Assembly: GCF_018829635.1 (NCBI RefSeq)
Contig: NZ_JAHKKG010000006.1
Span: forward strand, 1-64,000
Length of the DNA: 64,000 nucleotides
From: Paractinoplanes bogorensis
GTDB taxonomy: Bacteria > Actinomycetota > Actinomycetes > Mycobacteriales > Micromonosporaceae
Direction: 5' to 3'
Made by a program: the position numbers and the translations under genes. Shown here piece by piece: positions 42,059-50,545 of the stretch (position 1 is the stretch's first letter; every line of letters begins with the position of its first letter). The notes below the pieces were generated by a model. That model had not been told where the DNA came from and searched no databases. It worked only from the letters and a program-made list of their open reading frames with translations.

Positions 42059-45000
42059 GTGGGTTTTCACAACCCGAAGATGTCGTGGTCGGATCTCGAG
42101 AAGACGCTGACCGGCGGGCGGCATCTGCATCCGGTTGTCGATCCGCTGGCGATCGACGGGGACGGGGGTGACTCGCCGGCCTGGTCGCGGAAGCGGCAAC
42201 CCTATGCGGCGCCCGCCTTCGTCAAGAGTGAGAGCACCGTCCCGTACGCGGAACTGCACTGTCACACCAATTTCAGCTTCCTCGACGGGGCCAGCCACCC
42301 GGAGGAACTCGCCGAGGAAGCCGCTCGCCTCGGCCTGCACGGGCTGGCCGTCACCGATCATGACGGCTTCTACGGGGTGGTCCGGTTTTCGCAGGCGGCG
42401 CGGGAACTCGGCCTGCCCACGATCTTCGGCGCGGAGTTGTCGCTCGGGCTGACCAAGCCGCAGAACGGTGAACCCGACCCCGAGGGGCGACACCTGCTCG
42501 CCCTCGCGCACGGGCACGAGGGGTATGCCCGGCTGGCCGCCACCGTTTCGCGCGGGCAGCTGGCCGGTGGGGAGAAGGGCAAGCCGGAGTACGGGGAGCT
42601 GGAGGACATCGCGGCCACCCTGCGGGACCACGTGCTGGTCCTCACCGGTTGCCGCAAGGGCCCGGTGCCGCACGCGCTGGCCACCGAGGGGGTGGACGCC
42701 GCCGCGTACGAGCTGGATCGTCTGGTCTCGTTGTTCGGTCATGCGAGTGTGGCGGTCGAGCTGACCTCGCACGGCGATCCTTACGACGACGACCGCAACG
42801 ACGTGCTGTTCGCGCTGGCCAAGAGCCGCGGGCTGCACGTCGTGGCGACCAACAACGTGCACTACGCGACCCCGGCCCGGCGGCGGCTGGCCACCGCCCT
42901 GGCCGCCGTGCGGTCGCGCCGCGGCCTCGACGAGATCGACGGCTGGCTGCCCGCGGCCGGCACCGCCCACCTGCGCAGCGGCGACGAGATGGCGCGCCGG
43001 TTCGCCGCCTATCCGGGGGCGGTGGCCAACGCCGCCATGTTCGGCGAGGACCTCGCGTTCGACCTGCAGCTGATCGCCCCGCGGCTGCCCGACTTCGACA
43101 TTCCCGAAGAAGGGCACACCGAGATGAGCTGGCTGCGTGAGCTGACGATGCGCGGCGCCCGCGACCGTTACGGGCCGCCCGAGGCACACCCGAAGGCGTA
43201 TGAGCAGATCGAGTACGAGCTGCGGATGATCGACGAGCTCGGGTTCCCGGGCTACTTCCTGGTCGTGTACGACATCGTCAAGTTCTGCCGCGACCAGAAG
43301 ATCTACGCCCAGGGGCGGGGAAGCGCGGCCAACTCGGCCGTCTGCTACGCGCTGCGGATCACCAATGTGGACGCGGTGGCGCACAACCTGCTGTTCGAGC
43401 GGTTCCTGGCCCCCGAGCGGGACGGCCCGCCCGACATCGACGTCGACATCGAGTCGGACCGGCGCGAGGAGGTCATTCAGCACGTCTATGAATTGCACGG
43501 CCGCGAGCACACGGCCCAGGTCGCGAACGTCATCTCGTACCGGCCGCGGTCGGCGGTGCGCGACATGGCCAAGGCGTTCGGGTTCTCGCCGGGCCAGCAG
43601 GACGCGTGGAGCAAGCAGATCGACCGGTGGGGGAGCGTGGCCACGGTCGACGTCGAGGACATCCCGGCGCAGGTCGTCGAGTTCGCCAACCAGGTGCAGA
43701 ACTTCCCCCGTCACCTGGGCATCCACTCCGGTGGCATGGTCATCTGCGACCGCCCGATCATCGAGGTGTGCCCGGTCGAGTGGGGGCGCATGCCCGGCCG
43801 CACGGTGCTGCAGTGGGACAAGGACGACTGCGCGGCGATCGAGCTGGTCAAGTTCGACCTGCTCGGGCTGGGCATGTTGTCGGCGCTGCGGTACGCGTAC
43901 GAGATGATCGAATCTGATCTGGACATCTCCACCATGGACCTGACCGACGCCGAGGTCTACGACATGCTCTGCCGGGCCGATTCGGTGGGCGTCTTCCAGG
44001 TCGAGAGCCGGGCCCAGATGGCGACCCTGCCTCGGCTCAAACCGCGCGTGTTCTACGACCTGGTGGTCGAGGTGGCGCTGATCCGCCCGGGCCCGATCCA
44101 GGGTGGTTCGGTGCACCCGTTCATCCGGCGCAAGAACGGCCTCGAGGAGATCACTTTCCCGCACCCGCTGATGCGCAACGCGCTCGAGAAGACGCTCGGG
44201 GTGCCGCTCTTCCAGGAGCAGCTCATGCAGCTGGCGATCGACGTGGCCGGGTTCGACCCGGCCGAGGCCGATCAACTACGGCGGGCCATGGGCTCCAAAC
44301 GCTCGGCCGAGAAGATGGAGAAGATCAAGTCCCGCCTGTACGCCGGTATGGCCGCCAACGGCATCACCGGCGAGCTCGCCGACGAGCTGTTCGTGAAGCT
44401 CTCCGCGTTCGCCAACTACGGCTTCCCGGAGAGCCATTCGATGAGCTTCGCCTATCTGGTGTACGCGAGCGCGTGGCTGAAGCGGTACCACCCGGCCGCC
44501 TTCTGCGCGGCGCTGCTCAACGCCCAGCCGATGGGCTTCTACTCGCCGCAGTCGCTGGTCGACGACGCCCGCCGGCACGGGGTCGAGGTGCGCCGGCCCG
44601 ACATCAACCTGAGCAACGCCATGGCCACCCTCGAGTCGACGCCGCAGACCCGCTGGGGTGCCCTGCCCGGGGAACCGCCGTACGCCTGGGGACTGAACGG
44701 CCCGGCCGTACGGGAGGGGCTGGCCAGCGTCCGTACGATCGGGGACGAGCTGGCCGAGCGCATCGAGAAGGAGCGGGAGGCGAACGGGCCGTACGGGGGA
44801 ATGACCGATCTGGCCCGGCGGACCGGATGCTCGACCGCCCACCTGGAGGCCCTCGCCACCGCCGACGCTTTTGCCGGTTTCGGGCTGACCCGCCGCGAGG
44901 CGTTGTGGGCCGCCGGGGCCGCCGCGCAGGACCGGCCGGACCGCCTGCCCGGCACGGTGACCGGCACCGACGCGCCGATGCTGCCCGGCCTGAGCGAGGT

Positions 45001-45406
45001 CGACGAGCTGGTCGCCGACGTCTGGGCCACCGGGCTCTCGCCCGACTCACATCCGGCCCAGTTCATCCGGGCCGAGCTCGACCGGGCCGAGGCGATCCCG
45101 ATCAACCGGCTGGGCCGGGTCGAGGCGGGCACCCGGATCCGGGTCGGCGGGATCGTCACCCACCGGCAGCGGCCGGCCACCGCGGGCGGGGTGACCTTCG
45201 TGAACCTCGAGGACGAGACCGGCATGCTCAACGTGACCTGCTCGCCGGGGCTGTGGCAGCGCTATCGGCGGGTGGCCCGGACCAGTTCGGCGCTGATCGT
45301 GCGCGGGCGGCTGGAGAAATCGCGGGAGGGCGTGCTCAACCTGGTGGCGGACCGGCTGGAGGCGGTCACTCCGCCGGTGGCGCCCTCCTCGCGGGACTTC
45401 CGATGA
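42059..45406 (+). CDS. dnaE2: Error-prone DNA polymerase III alpha subunit
   Basis: At 1115 residues this is DnaE2 rather than the replicative alpha subunit. It has an N-terminal PHP domain (ELHCHTNFSFLDGASHPEEL near 63-82, TDHDGFYG), the catalytic PPDIDVDIESDRREE near 457, EDCAAIELVKFDLLGLGMLS-type palm features (KDDCAAIELVKFDLLGLGML), and a C-terminal OB fold (TRIRVGGIVTHRQRPATAGG). It is the catalytic part of the mutasome. GTG at 42059 follows AAAAGGGG. It likely belongs to the LexA-controlled operon from 37107. Confidence 0.95.
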   Translation: MGFHNPKMSWSDLEKTLTGGRHLHPVVDPLAIDGDGGDSPAWSRKRQPYAAPAFVKSESTVPYAELHCHTNFSFLDGASHPEELAEEAARLGLHGLAVTDHDGFYGVVRFSQAARELGLPTIFGAELSLGLTKPQNGEPDPEGRHLLALAHGHEGYARLAATVSRGQLAGGEKGKPEYGELEDIAATLRDHVLVLTGCRKGPVPHALATEGVDAAAYELDRLVSLFGHASVAVELTSHGDPYDDDRNDVLFALAKSRGLHVVATNNVHYATPARRRLATALAAVRSRRGLDEIDGWLPAAGTAHLRSGDEMARRFAAYPGAVANAAMFGEDLAFDLQLIAPRLPDFDIPEEGHTEMSWLRELTMRGARDRYGPPEAHPKAYEQIEYELRMIDELGFPGYFLVVYDIVKFCRDQKIYAQGRGSAANSAVCYALRITNVDAVAHNLLFERFLAPERDGPPDIDVDIESDRREEVIQHVYELHGREHTAQVANVISYRPRSAVRDMAKAFGFSPGQQDAWSKQIDRWGSVATVDVEDIPAQVVEFANQVQNFPRHLGIHSGGMVICDRPIIEVCPVEWGRMPGRTVLQWDKDDCAAIELVKFDLLGLGMLSALRYAYEMIESDLDISTMDLTDAEVYDMLCRADSVGVFQVESRAQMATLPRLKPRVFYDLVVEVALIRPGPIQGGSVHPFIRRKNGLEEITFPHPLMRNALEKTLGVPLFQEQLMQLAIDVAGFDPAEADQLRRAMGSKRSAEKMEKIKSRLYAGMAANGITGELADELFVKLSAFANYGFPESHSMSFAYLVYASAWLKRYHPAAFCAALLNAQPMGFYSPQSLVDDARRHGVEVRRPDINLSNAMATLESTPQTRWGALPGEPPYAWGLNGPAVREGLASVRTIGDELAERIEKEREANGPYGGMTDLARRTGCSTAHLEALATADAFAGFGLTRREALWAAGAAAQDRPDRLPGTVTGTDAPMLPGLSEVDELVADVWATGLSPDSHPAQFIRAELDRAEAIPINRLGRVEAGTRIRVGGIVTHRQRPATAGGVTFVNLEDETGMLNVTCSPGLWQRYRRVARTSSALIVRGRLEKSREGVLNLVADRLEAVTPPVAPSSRDFR

Positions 45407-45437
45407 TAGGTATTGCCCGATTTTGTACGTTTAGTGG

Positions 45438-45797
45438 ATGCTTCCGATTCTCCTGGCCCTCTCTCTGCTCAACCCGCCCTACGGTTCGCCGCCGCGCGCG
45501 GTCAGCGATCTCAAGCTGAGCTACACGGCCGACTCCGGCTCGGCGGTGACCGTCACGCTCACCTGCAACCCGCCGGCCGGTGGCCACCCCACCCCCGCGG
45601 CCGCGTGTGCCCAGCTGGCCAAGGCCGGCGGCAACCCCGATCGGATCAAGCCCGCCGACTCGGTCTGCTACCTGCTCTACAAGCCGGTCACGGCCGAGAT
45701 CACCGGCACCTGGCGCGGCCGCGACATCGCCTGGACGCACCGCTTCGGCAACAGCTGCGAGATGCAACGCGACACCGGCGTCCTCTTCCGCTTCTGA
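45438..45797 (+). CDS. Subtilisin inhibitor-like secreted protein (SSI family)
   Basis: The 119-residue protein has a short hydrophobic leader (MLPILLALSLLNPPYG) and the SSI pattern: TLTCNPPAGGHPTPAAACAQ, then VCYLLYKPVTAEITGTWRG and FGNSC, with four Cys for two disulfides. SSI proteins are secreted inhibitors of subtilisin-like proteases. The reactive-site loop around CYLLYKP is present. It starts 31 bp after dnaE2; TTTAGT before the ATG may be a leaderless -10. Confidence 0.8.
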   Translation: MLPILLALSLLNPPYGSPPRAVSDLKLSYTADSGSAVTVTLTCNPPAGGHPTPAAACAQLAKAGGNPDRIKPADSVCYLLYKPVTAEITGTWRGRDIAWTHRFGNSCEMQRDTGVLFRF

Positions 45798-45817
45798 AAG
45801 GCCGTTACGCTGCCGGT

Positions 45818-46573
45818 GTGGAAATCGCATCGCCGCGGACAGCCCGCCCGCTCGTCTCCGCCCGCACCGCCGCCGTCTGGGCGGTGCTGCGCCGGGAACT
45901 CGAACGGCACGCCGGCCGCGAGCTGACCGTGGTCGACGTCGGCGGCGGCACCGGCGGATTCGCCGTCCCGCTGGCCGAGGCCGGGCACACCGTCACCGTC
46001 GTCGACGCCAGCCCCGACGCCCTGGCCGCGCTGACCCGCCGGGCCGCCGACGCCGGGGTGGCCGACCGGGTGCGGGCCGTGCAGGGCGACGGCGACGCGC
46101 TGGCCGGACTGGTCGAGCCGGGCCAAGCCGACCTGGTGCTCTGCCACGCCGTGCTCGAGGTCGTCGACGACCCGGCCGGCACGGTCGCGGCCATCGCCGG
46201 CGCGCTGCGTCCCGGTGGGGCGGCGAGTGTGCTGGTGGCGAGCCGGGCCGCGGCCATCCTGGGCCGGGCCATCAACGGGCACCTGCGGTCGGCGGGCACG
46301 CTCGCGACCGATCCCGACGGACGGGCCGGCGCCCGCGACACGCTGCGCCGGCGTTACGACGCGACGAGCGCGACCGAGTTGCTGGGCGGGGCCGGGCTGG
46401 AGATCGAGCAGACCCACGGCGTACGGGTGCTGGCCGATCTTCTCCCCGCGGCCGTGGTCGAGGAGGACCCGCAGGCGCTGCTCGACCTCGAACTCGAGCT
46501 GTCGTCCCGCCCGCCGTTCCGCGACATCGCCTCCCAGCTGCACCTCTTCGCCCGCAAGCCGGACCGGCCATAA
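45818..46573 (+). CDS. Class I SAM-dependent methyltransferase
   Basis: The 251-residue protein has VVDVGGGTGGFAVPLAEAG (SAM site, residues 36-54), VTVVDASPDAL and CHAVLEVVDDPAG, placing it among UbiE/CmoM-like methyltransferases. Substrate unknown. The GTG at 45818 is six bases after TACGCT, a leaderless layout; longer in-frame starts run into the SSI gene and are rejected. Confidence 0.85.
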   Translation: MEIASPRTARPLVSARTAAVWAVLRRELERHAGRELTVVDVGGGTGGFAVPLAEAGHTVTVVDASPDALAALTRRAADAGVADRVRAVQGDGDALAGLVEPGQADLVLCHAVLEVVDDPAGTVAAIAGALRPGGAASVLVASRAAAILGRAINGHLRSAGTLATDPDGRAGARDTLRRRYDATSATELLGGAGLEIEQTHGVRVLADLLPAAVVEEDPQALLDLELELSSRPPFRDIASQLHLFARKPDRP

Positions 46574-46618
46574 GCCGGACCGGCCGTACGGTCGCGCGCC
46601 GTCTCCAAGCGTGATCGG

Positions 46619-47791
46619 ATGAAGCACGTGGTGCCTGCTGATCATCTGCCCGCGTCCGCGTTCGAGCCGGTGCGTCCCGGCTACGGTTCGCACAGCCTGG
46701 CCGACGTCCTGCCCAGCGTTTCGGCGCTGCTCGGCGTCCCCGGAGCGGTCGACGTGCTGGGTCTGCGCGAGCGTCTGGACGGCGTCGACCGCATCGCGGT
46801 GCTGCTGGTCGACGGTCTCGGCGCCCATCAGATCAAGACCATTTCCCCGTACGCCCCACTGGTCGCCGAACTCACGCCGGTCCGCACGCTGACCTCCGGG
46901 TTCCCGTCGACCACCCCGGTCAGCCTGGTCACCCTGGGCACGGGGGCCCCACCCGGCGCCCACGGCATCCTCGGCTTCTCGGTGCGGCGGCCCGACGGCC
47001 GGGTGCTCAACCACATCCACTGGGTGGCCGACGACCCCGACCCCCGGGACTGGCAGCCGTTGCCGACCCGGTTCGAGACCGCGGTCGCCGCCGGGGTCGC
47101 CGTGACCGAGGTGAGCCGGCCCGAGTTCGAGGGCAGTGGGCTGACCGAGGCCGGTTTCCGGGGTGTGCGCTACATCGGGGCGCCCGAGGGTCTGGAGACG
47201 GCCGACCTCATGCTTGCCGCCCTGTCTTCGTCGGGCGGCCCGGCCCTGGTCTTCGGCTATCACGGTGAGCTGGACAAACGCGGCCACGAGGACGGTGTCG
47301 ATTCGTCCTCGTGGCGTGCTGCCGCAGCCGGGGTCGACGCTGTGCTGGACCGGCTCGTGCACGGGCTGCCACCGCGCTCCGCCCTGCTGGTGATCGCCGA
47401 CCACGGGCAGCTCAATGTGCCGGTGGACGCACGTTTCGACATGGCCGACATTCCGGATCTGAGCAAGGGGATCATCGGCGTCGCCGGCGAACCTCGCGTC
47501 CGATACCTCTATACCGCTCCCGGCGCCCGCGACGATGTGGCGTCGGCGTGGCGGGCCGTTCTGGGTGACCAGGCGTGGGTGCTGACCCGGGACGAGGCGA
47601 TCGACGGCGGCTGGTTCGGCCCGGTGTCCGACGGTCACCGCGACCGGATCGGTGATCTGGCCGTCTTCTGCCTGGGGCGGGCGGTCGCGTTGGCCGGTGG
47701 CTGGGAGCCGCCGGCGGTCGGGCGATTGATCGCCTACCACGGCTCGGTGACTGCCGCCGAGATGGAGATTCCCCTGTTGATGGCCCGCTGA
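46619..47791 (+). CDS. Alkaline phosphatase-superfamily phosphodiesterase
   Basis: The 390-residue protein has the nucleotide pyrophosphatase/phosphodiesterase metal motifs: VLLVDGLGAH near 61-70, the nucleophile region SGFPSTTPVSLVTLGTG near 100, GYHGELDKRGHEDG near 220 and VIADHGQLNV near 260. It likely hydrolyses a phosphodiester or nucleotide; no signal peptide is seen. ATG at 46619 (GTGATCGGATG). Confidence 0.85.
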   Translation: MKHVVPADHLPASAFEPVRPGYGSHSLADVLPSVSALLGVPGAVDVLGLRERLDGVDRIAVLLVDGLGAHQIKTISPYAPLVAELTPVRTLTSGFPSTTPVSLVTLGTGAPPGAHGILGFSVRRPDGRVLNHIHWVADDPDPRDWQPLPTRFETAVAAGVAVTEVSRPEFEGSGLTEAGFRGVRYIGAPEGLETADLMLAALSSSGGPALVFGYHGELDKRGHEDGVDSSSWRAAAAGVDAVLDRLVHGLPPRSALLVIADHGQLNVPVDARFDMADIPDLSKGIIGVAGEPRVRYLYTAPGARDDVASAWRAVLGDQAWVLTRDEAIDGGWFGPVSDGHRDRIGDLAVFCLGRAVALAGGWEPPAVGRLIAYHGSVTAAEMEIPLLMAR

Positions 47792-47805
47792 CCGGGTCTC
47801 GCCCC

Positions 47806-47886
47806 TGTGGACAACTCGGCTGCACTCGCTTGACGGGCTCGTAGAGTCCCTTCCTATTCCCCAGGGCGGGTGGGGGCTGGGGATGG
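47806..47886. repeat. DnaA-box/G-tract element, copy B
   Basis: TGTGGACAA (47806-47814) is followed by TTGACGGG-ctcg-TAG and a pyrimidine tract, then GGGCGGGTGGGGGCTGGGG (47864-47882), 50 bp from the box. CCCCAG...CTGGGG can alternatively form a hairpin with the G-rich loop. It sits between the phosphodiesterase and dinB. Confidence 0.8.
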
Positions 47887-47961
47887 CCGCGTGAGAGATT
47901 TGCGTTTTTTGGGAGATTTGCGAAGCGCAATCTTGTCAGGGGGTCGGTTTAGCCTGCTCAC

Positions 47962-49257
47962 GTGGGACGTAGCCAGGCGGTGCCGAGAGGGCGCGACCCG
48001 CGTTTCGGTGAGGGGGCCGACGACGCGGGCTGCACGATCCTGCACGTCGACATGGATGCGTTCTTCGCCTCGGTCGCCGTCCGGTCGCAGCCCGAACTGC
48101 GCGGCAAACCGGTGATCGTCGGCGGCGTCGGCCCGCGCGGCGTGGTCAGTTCGGCCAGTTACGAGGCGCGCCGCTTCGGGGTTCGCAGCGCGATGCCGAC
48201 CGCCCGGGCCCGCGCGCTCTGCCCCCGCGGCGTCTTCCTGCCGGTCGACGGCCCGGCCATCGGTGCGGCGTCGGCCGCCGTCATGGCGATCTTCCGCGAC
48301 GTGACCCCGCTGGTCGAGCCGCTCTCGTCCGACGAGGCGTTCCTCGATGTGGCGGGCGCCCAGCGCCTGCTCGGGAGCCCGACCGCGATCGCCCGGCTGA
48401 TCCGCCGCCGGATGGCCGAGGAGCAGCGGCTGACCTGTTCGGTCGGGGTCGCGCCGACCAAGTTCGTGGCCAAGCTGGGCTCCACCCGGGCCAAGCCCGA
48501 CGGCCTGATCGTCGTCCCGGCCGGCCTGGTGCTCGACTTCCTGCATCCGCTGCCGGTCGACGCGCTGTGGGGCGTGGGTGAGCGCGCCGCCGAGACCCTG
48601 CGCCGCCTCGGCCTGACCACGGTCGGCGAGATCGCGCAGGCCCCGGTCGGCATGCTGCGCGGCGCCCTGGGCGAGGCCGCCGCCGTCCACCTGCACGAGC
48701 TCGCCTGGGGCCGCGACCCGCGCGGGGTCAGCCCCGAGCGCGAGGAGAAGTCGATCGGCGCCGAGATGACCTTCGACGTCGACGTGGCCGACCCCGAACT
48801 GCTCCGCAAGAGCCTGCTCGCGCTGGCCGACAAGGTCGGCGCCCGGCTCCGCGCGAGCGGTCATGTGGGCCGCACGGTGGCGATCAAGGTGCGCCTGGCC
48901 GACTTCCGTACGGTCAACCGGTCCCGAACCTTGCCCACAAGCACCGATGTGGCACACGAGATCTTCGAGATCTCCTGGTCGCTGTTCACCGCGCTCGGTG
49001 CCCGCGACCACGTCCGGCTGGTCGGCGTCCGGGTCGAGGGCTTGAGTCCCGCCGCCACCACGTCACGGCAGCTCAGCCTGGGCGAACCCGAGCGCGGCTG
49101 GCGCGAGGCGGAAGCGGCCAAAGATGCCGTCATCGCCCGTTTCGGTGGCACCACGATCGGACCAGCCAGTCTTTTGGGACGAAGCGATCTACGAAGAACC
49201 GAAAATCACCCGCACTCGACGGTCGTCCCGCTTTCCGACCCGCCAACCCCCTCGTAG
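47962..49257 (+). CDS. dinB: DNA polymerase IV (Y family)
   Basis: The 431-residue translesion polymerase has both catalytic motifs intact: HVDMDAFFASVAVRSQ near 28-43 and PLSSDEAFLDVAGA near 119-132, with GVAPTKFVAKLGS and the little-finger domain. QLSLGEPERG near 370 is a likely clamp-binding peptide. I see no good LexA box upstream, so it may not be SOS-controlled. GTG at 47962 follows the DnaA-box element by 75 bp. Confidence 0.93.
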   Translation: MGRSQAVPRGRDPRFGEGADDAGCTILHVDMDAFFASVAVRSQPELRGKPVIVGGVGPRGVVSSASYEARRFGVRSAMPTARARALCPRGVFLPVDGPAIGAASAAVMAIFRDVTPLVEPLSSDEAFLDVAGAQRLLGSPTAIARLIRRRMAEEQRLTCSVGVAPTKFVAKLGSTRAKPDGLIVVPAGLVLDFLHPLPVDALWGVGERAAETLRRLGLTTVGEIAQAPVGMLRGALGEAAAVHLHELAWGRDPRGVSPEREEKSIGAEMTFDVDVADPELLRKSLLALADKVGARLRASGHVGRTVAIKVRLADFRTVNRSRTLPTSTDVAHEIFEISWSLFTALGARDHVRLVGVRVEGLSPAATTSRQLSLGEPERGWREAEAAKDAVIARFGGTTIGPASLLGRSDLRRTENHPHSTVVPLSDPPTPS

Positions 49258-49357
49258 ACTTGCTCGGTAAGGCAGCCGACGGCTGTCCCGCGCCACTTAC
49301 CTTAGTGACACCCCGACCCCGCCTGGGGGGTTGGATCTGCGCCCGGGGAGGAATGCC

Positions 49358-49747
49358 GTGCCGCTCTCGGAGCACGAGCAGCGGCTGTTCGATCAGATCG
49401 AGCGGTCGCTTGCCGAGGACCCTAAGTTCGCCTCGGCTGTGCGGGCCAGCGACCCGCGTTTTCACGCACGGCGCCGGCTGCTGGTCGCCGCGTTCGTCAT
49501 CGTCCTTGGCCTAGCGCTGGTCGTCTATGGCACGGTCAGCAGCACGACGTGGCTGGGTGTCGCGGGCTTCGTGGTCATGCTGGGTTCCGCCGCCTTCGCG
49601 ATGCAGTCCCGCCGCAAGGGTTCGGCCCCCGACCTGCAGGCCGTGGGCGGCACCGCCACGCGACGCACCCGGCAGACCCGCAAGGGCGGTTTCATCGACC
49701 GCCTCGAGGATCGCTGGCGCCAGCGTCCCGAGGGGCATCGCGGCTGA
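49358..49747 (+). CDS. DUF3040 membrane protein
   Basis: The 129-residue protein begins PLSEHEQRLFDQIERSLAED, diagnostic of DUF3040, and has two adjacent transmembrane helices at about 45-90. Function unknown; it is widespread in actinobacteria near cell-division and wall genes. The GTG at 49358 has GGGGAGGAA upstream. Confidence 0.85.
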   Translation: MPLSEHEQRLFDQIERSLAEDPKFASAVRASDPRFHARRRLLVAAFVIVLGLALVVYGTVSSTTWLGVAGFVVMLGSAAFAMQSRRKGSAPDLQAVGGTATRRTRQTRKGGFIDRLEDRWRQRPEGHRG

Positions 49748-49821
49748 CGGACGAGCCGATCCGCGGCTGAACGGCAGAGCAGCCCAGCCGCGGACCCGTC
49801 ACAACCGAACAAGGTCTCCCG

Positions 49822-49845
49822 GATGGCGGCCCACGGGCCGCCATC
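49822..49845 (+). terminator. Terminator hairpin after the DUF3040 gene
   Basis: GATGGCGGCCC-ac-GGGCCGCCATC is a perfect 11-bp stem with a 2-base loop followed by TGTTGTTG. Confidence 0.7.
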
Positions 49846-49916
49846 TGTTGTTGTGCGCCCACGGGTGACGAAGCGGGTAGATTACTCGCAAACCACGCAT
49901 GCGGAGGGCCGGGCAC

Positions 49917-50447
49917 ATGACCGATGGCGCTGTTGATCCGATCGCCGTGAAGCTGGGGCATCTGTTCGAGGCGAGCGACACCGACCGCGACGGATCGGTC
50001 GACTGGAGCGACTACGAGCGCCTGATCAGTCGCTACCTCGACGGATACGGCATCGGGGCGGAGGACCCCCGGGCGCACGCGCTGCGAGCCGCCTATCAGA
50101 CGTACTGGTCGGAGCTGCTGCGGCAGGTGGACGGGGTCGATCGGCTGTCGAAAGAGCAGTTCGTGGTCGCGAACCAGGCCGCGAGGGCCACCGAGGCGGT
50201 CCCGCAGGCGATCTTCGACGTGATGGACACCGACGGGGACGACGCCATCAGCAAGCCGGAATACAAGGTGTTCCTGGAGGCGTGGGGCGTGTCCGACCTG
50301 GAAGCGCTGAACGTCTTCCTGGAGCTGGACACCGACGACGACGGACGCATCAGCCGCGGCGAGTTCATCGGCGCCATGCGCGACTTCTTCACGTCACCCG
50401 AGCTCGACTCGCCCGCCAGCCTCTTCTTCGGCCACATCGAACGCTAG
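49917..50447 (+). CDS. EF-hand calcium-binding protein
   Basis: The 176-residue protein carries three clear EF-hand loops: DTDRDGSVDWSD near 21, DTDGDDAISKPE near 103 and DTDDDGRISRGE near 137; a fourth (around DGVDRLSKEQF) is degenerate. It resembles sarcoplasmic calcium-binding or CalD-like bacterial proteins thought to buffer or sense Ca2+. ATG at 49917 follows GGAGGG. Confidence 0.9.
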   Translation: MTDGAVDPIAVKLGHLFEASDTDRDGSVDWSDYERLISRYLDGYGIGAEDPRAHALRAAYQTYWSELLRQVDGVDRLSKEQFVVANQAARATEAVPQAIFDVMDTDGDDAISKPEYKVFLEAWGVSDLEALNVFLELDTDDDGRISRGEFIGAMRDFFTSPELDSPASLFFGHIER

Positions 50448-50499
50448 ACCACGGAGGCCGGCCGGCTCAGCCGCGGCGCCACTGTTCAGCGCGAACGAA

Positions 50500-50533
50500 G
50501 ACGCCGCCCCCGGCTGAAGCTGGGAGCGGCGTC
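50500..50533. terminator. Bidirectional terminator hairpin
   Basis: GACGCCGC (50500-50507) and GCGGCGTC (50526-50533), with an inner CCC/GGG and GCT/AGC pairing, form a long stem between the convergent EF-hand and transglutaminase genes. Confidence 0.65.
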
Positions 50534-50545
50534 GACGTGGGTGGG

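Noticed and set aside
47864..47886. Simple terminator after the phosphodiesterase gene
   Set aside because: A CCCCAG/CTGGGG stem is possible, but the whole 80-bp block recurs inside a coding sequence at 28485-28592, which a terminator would disrupt.
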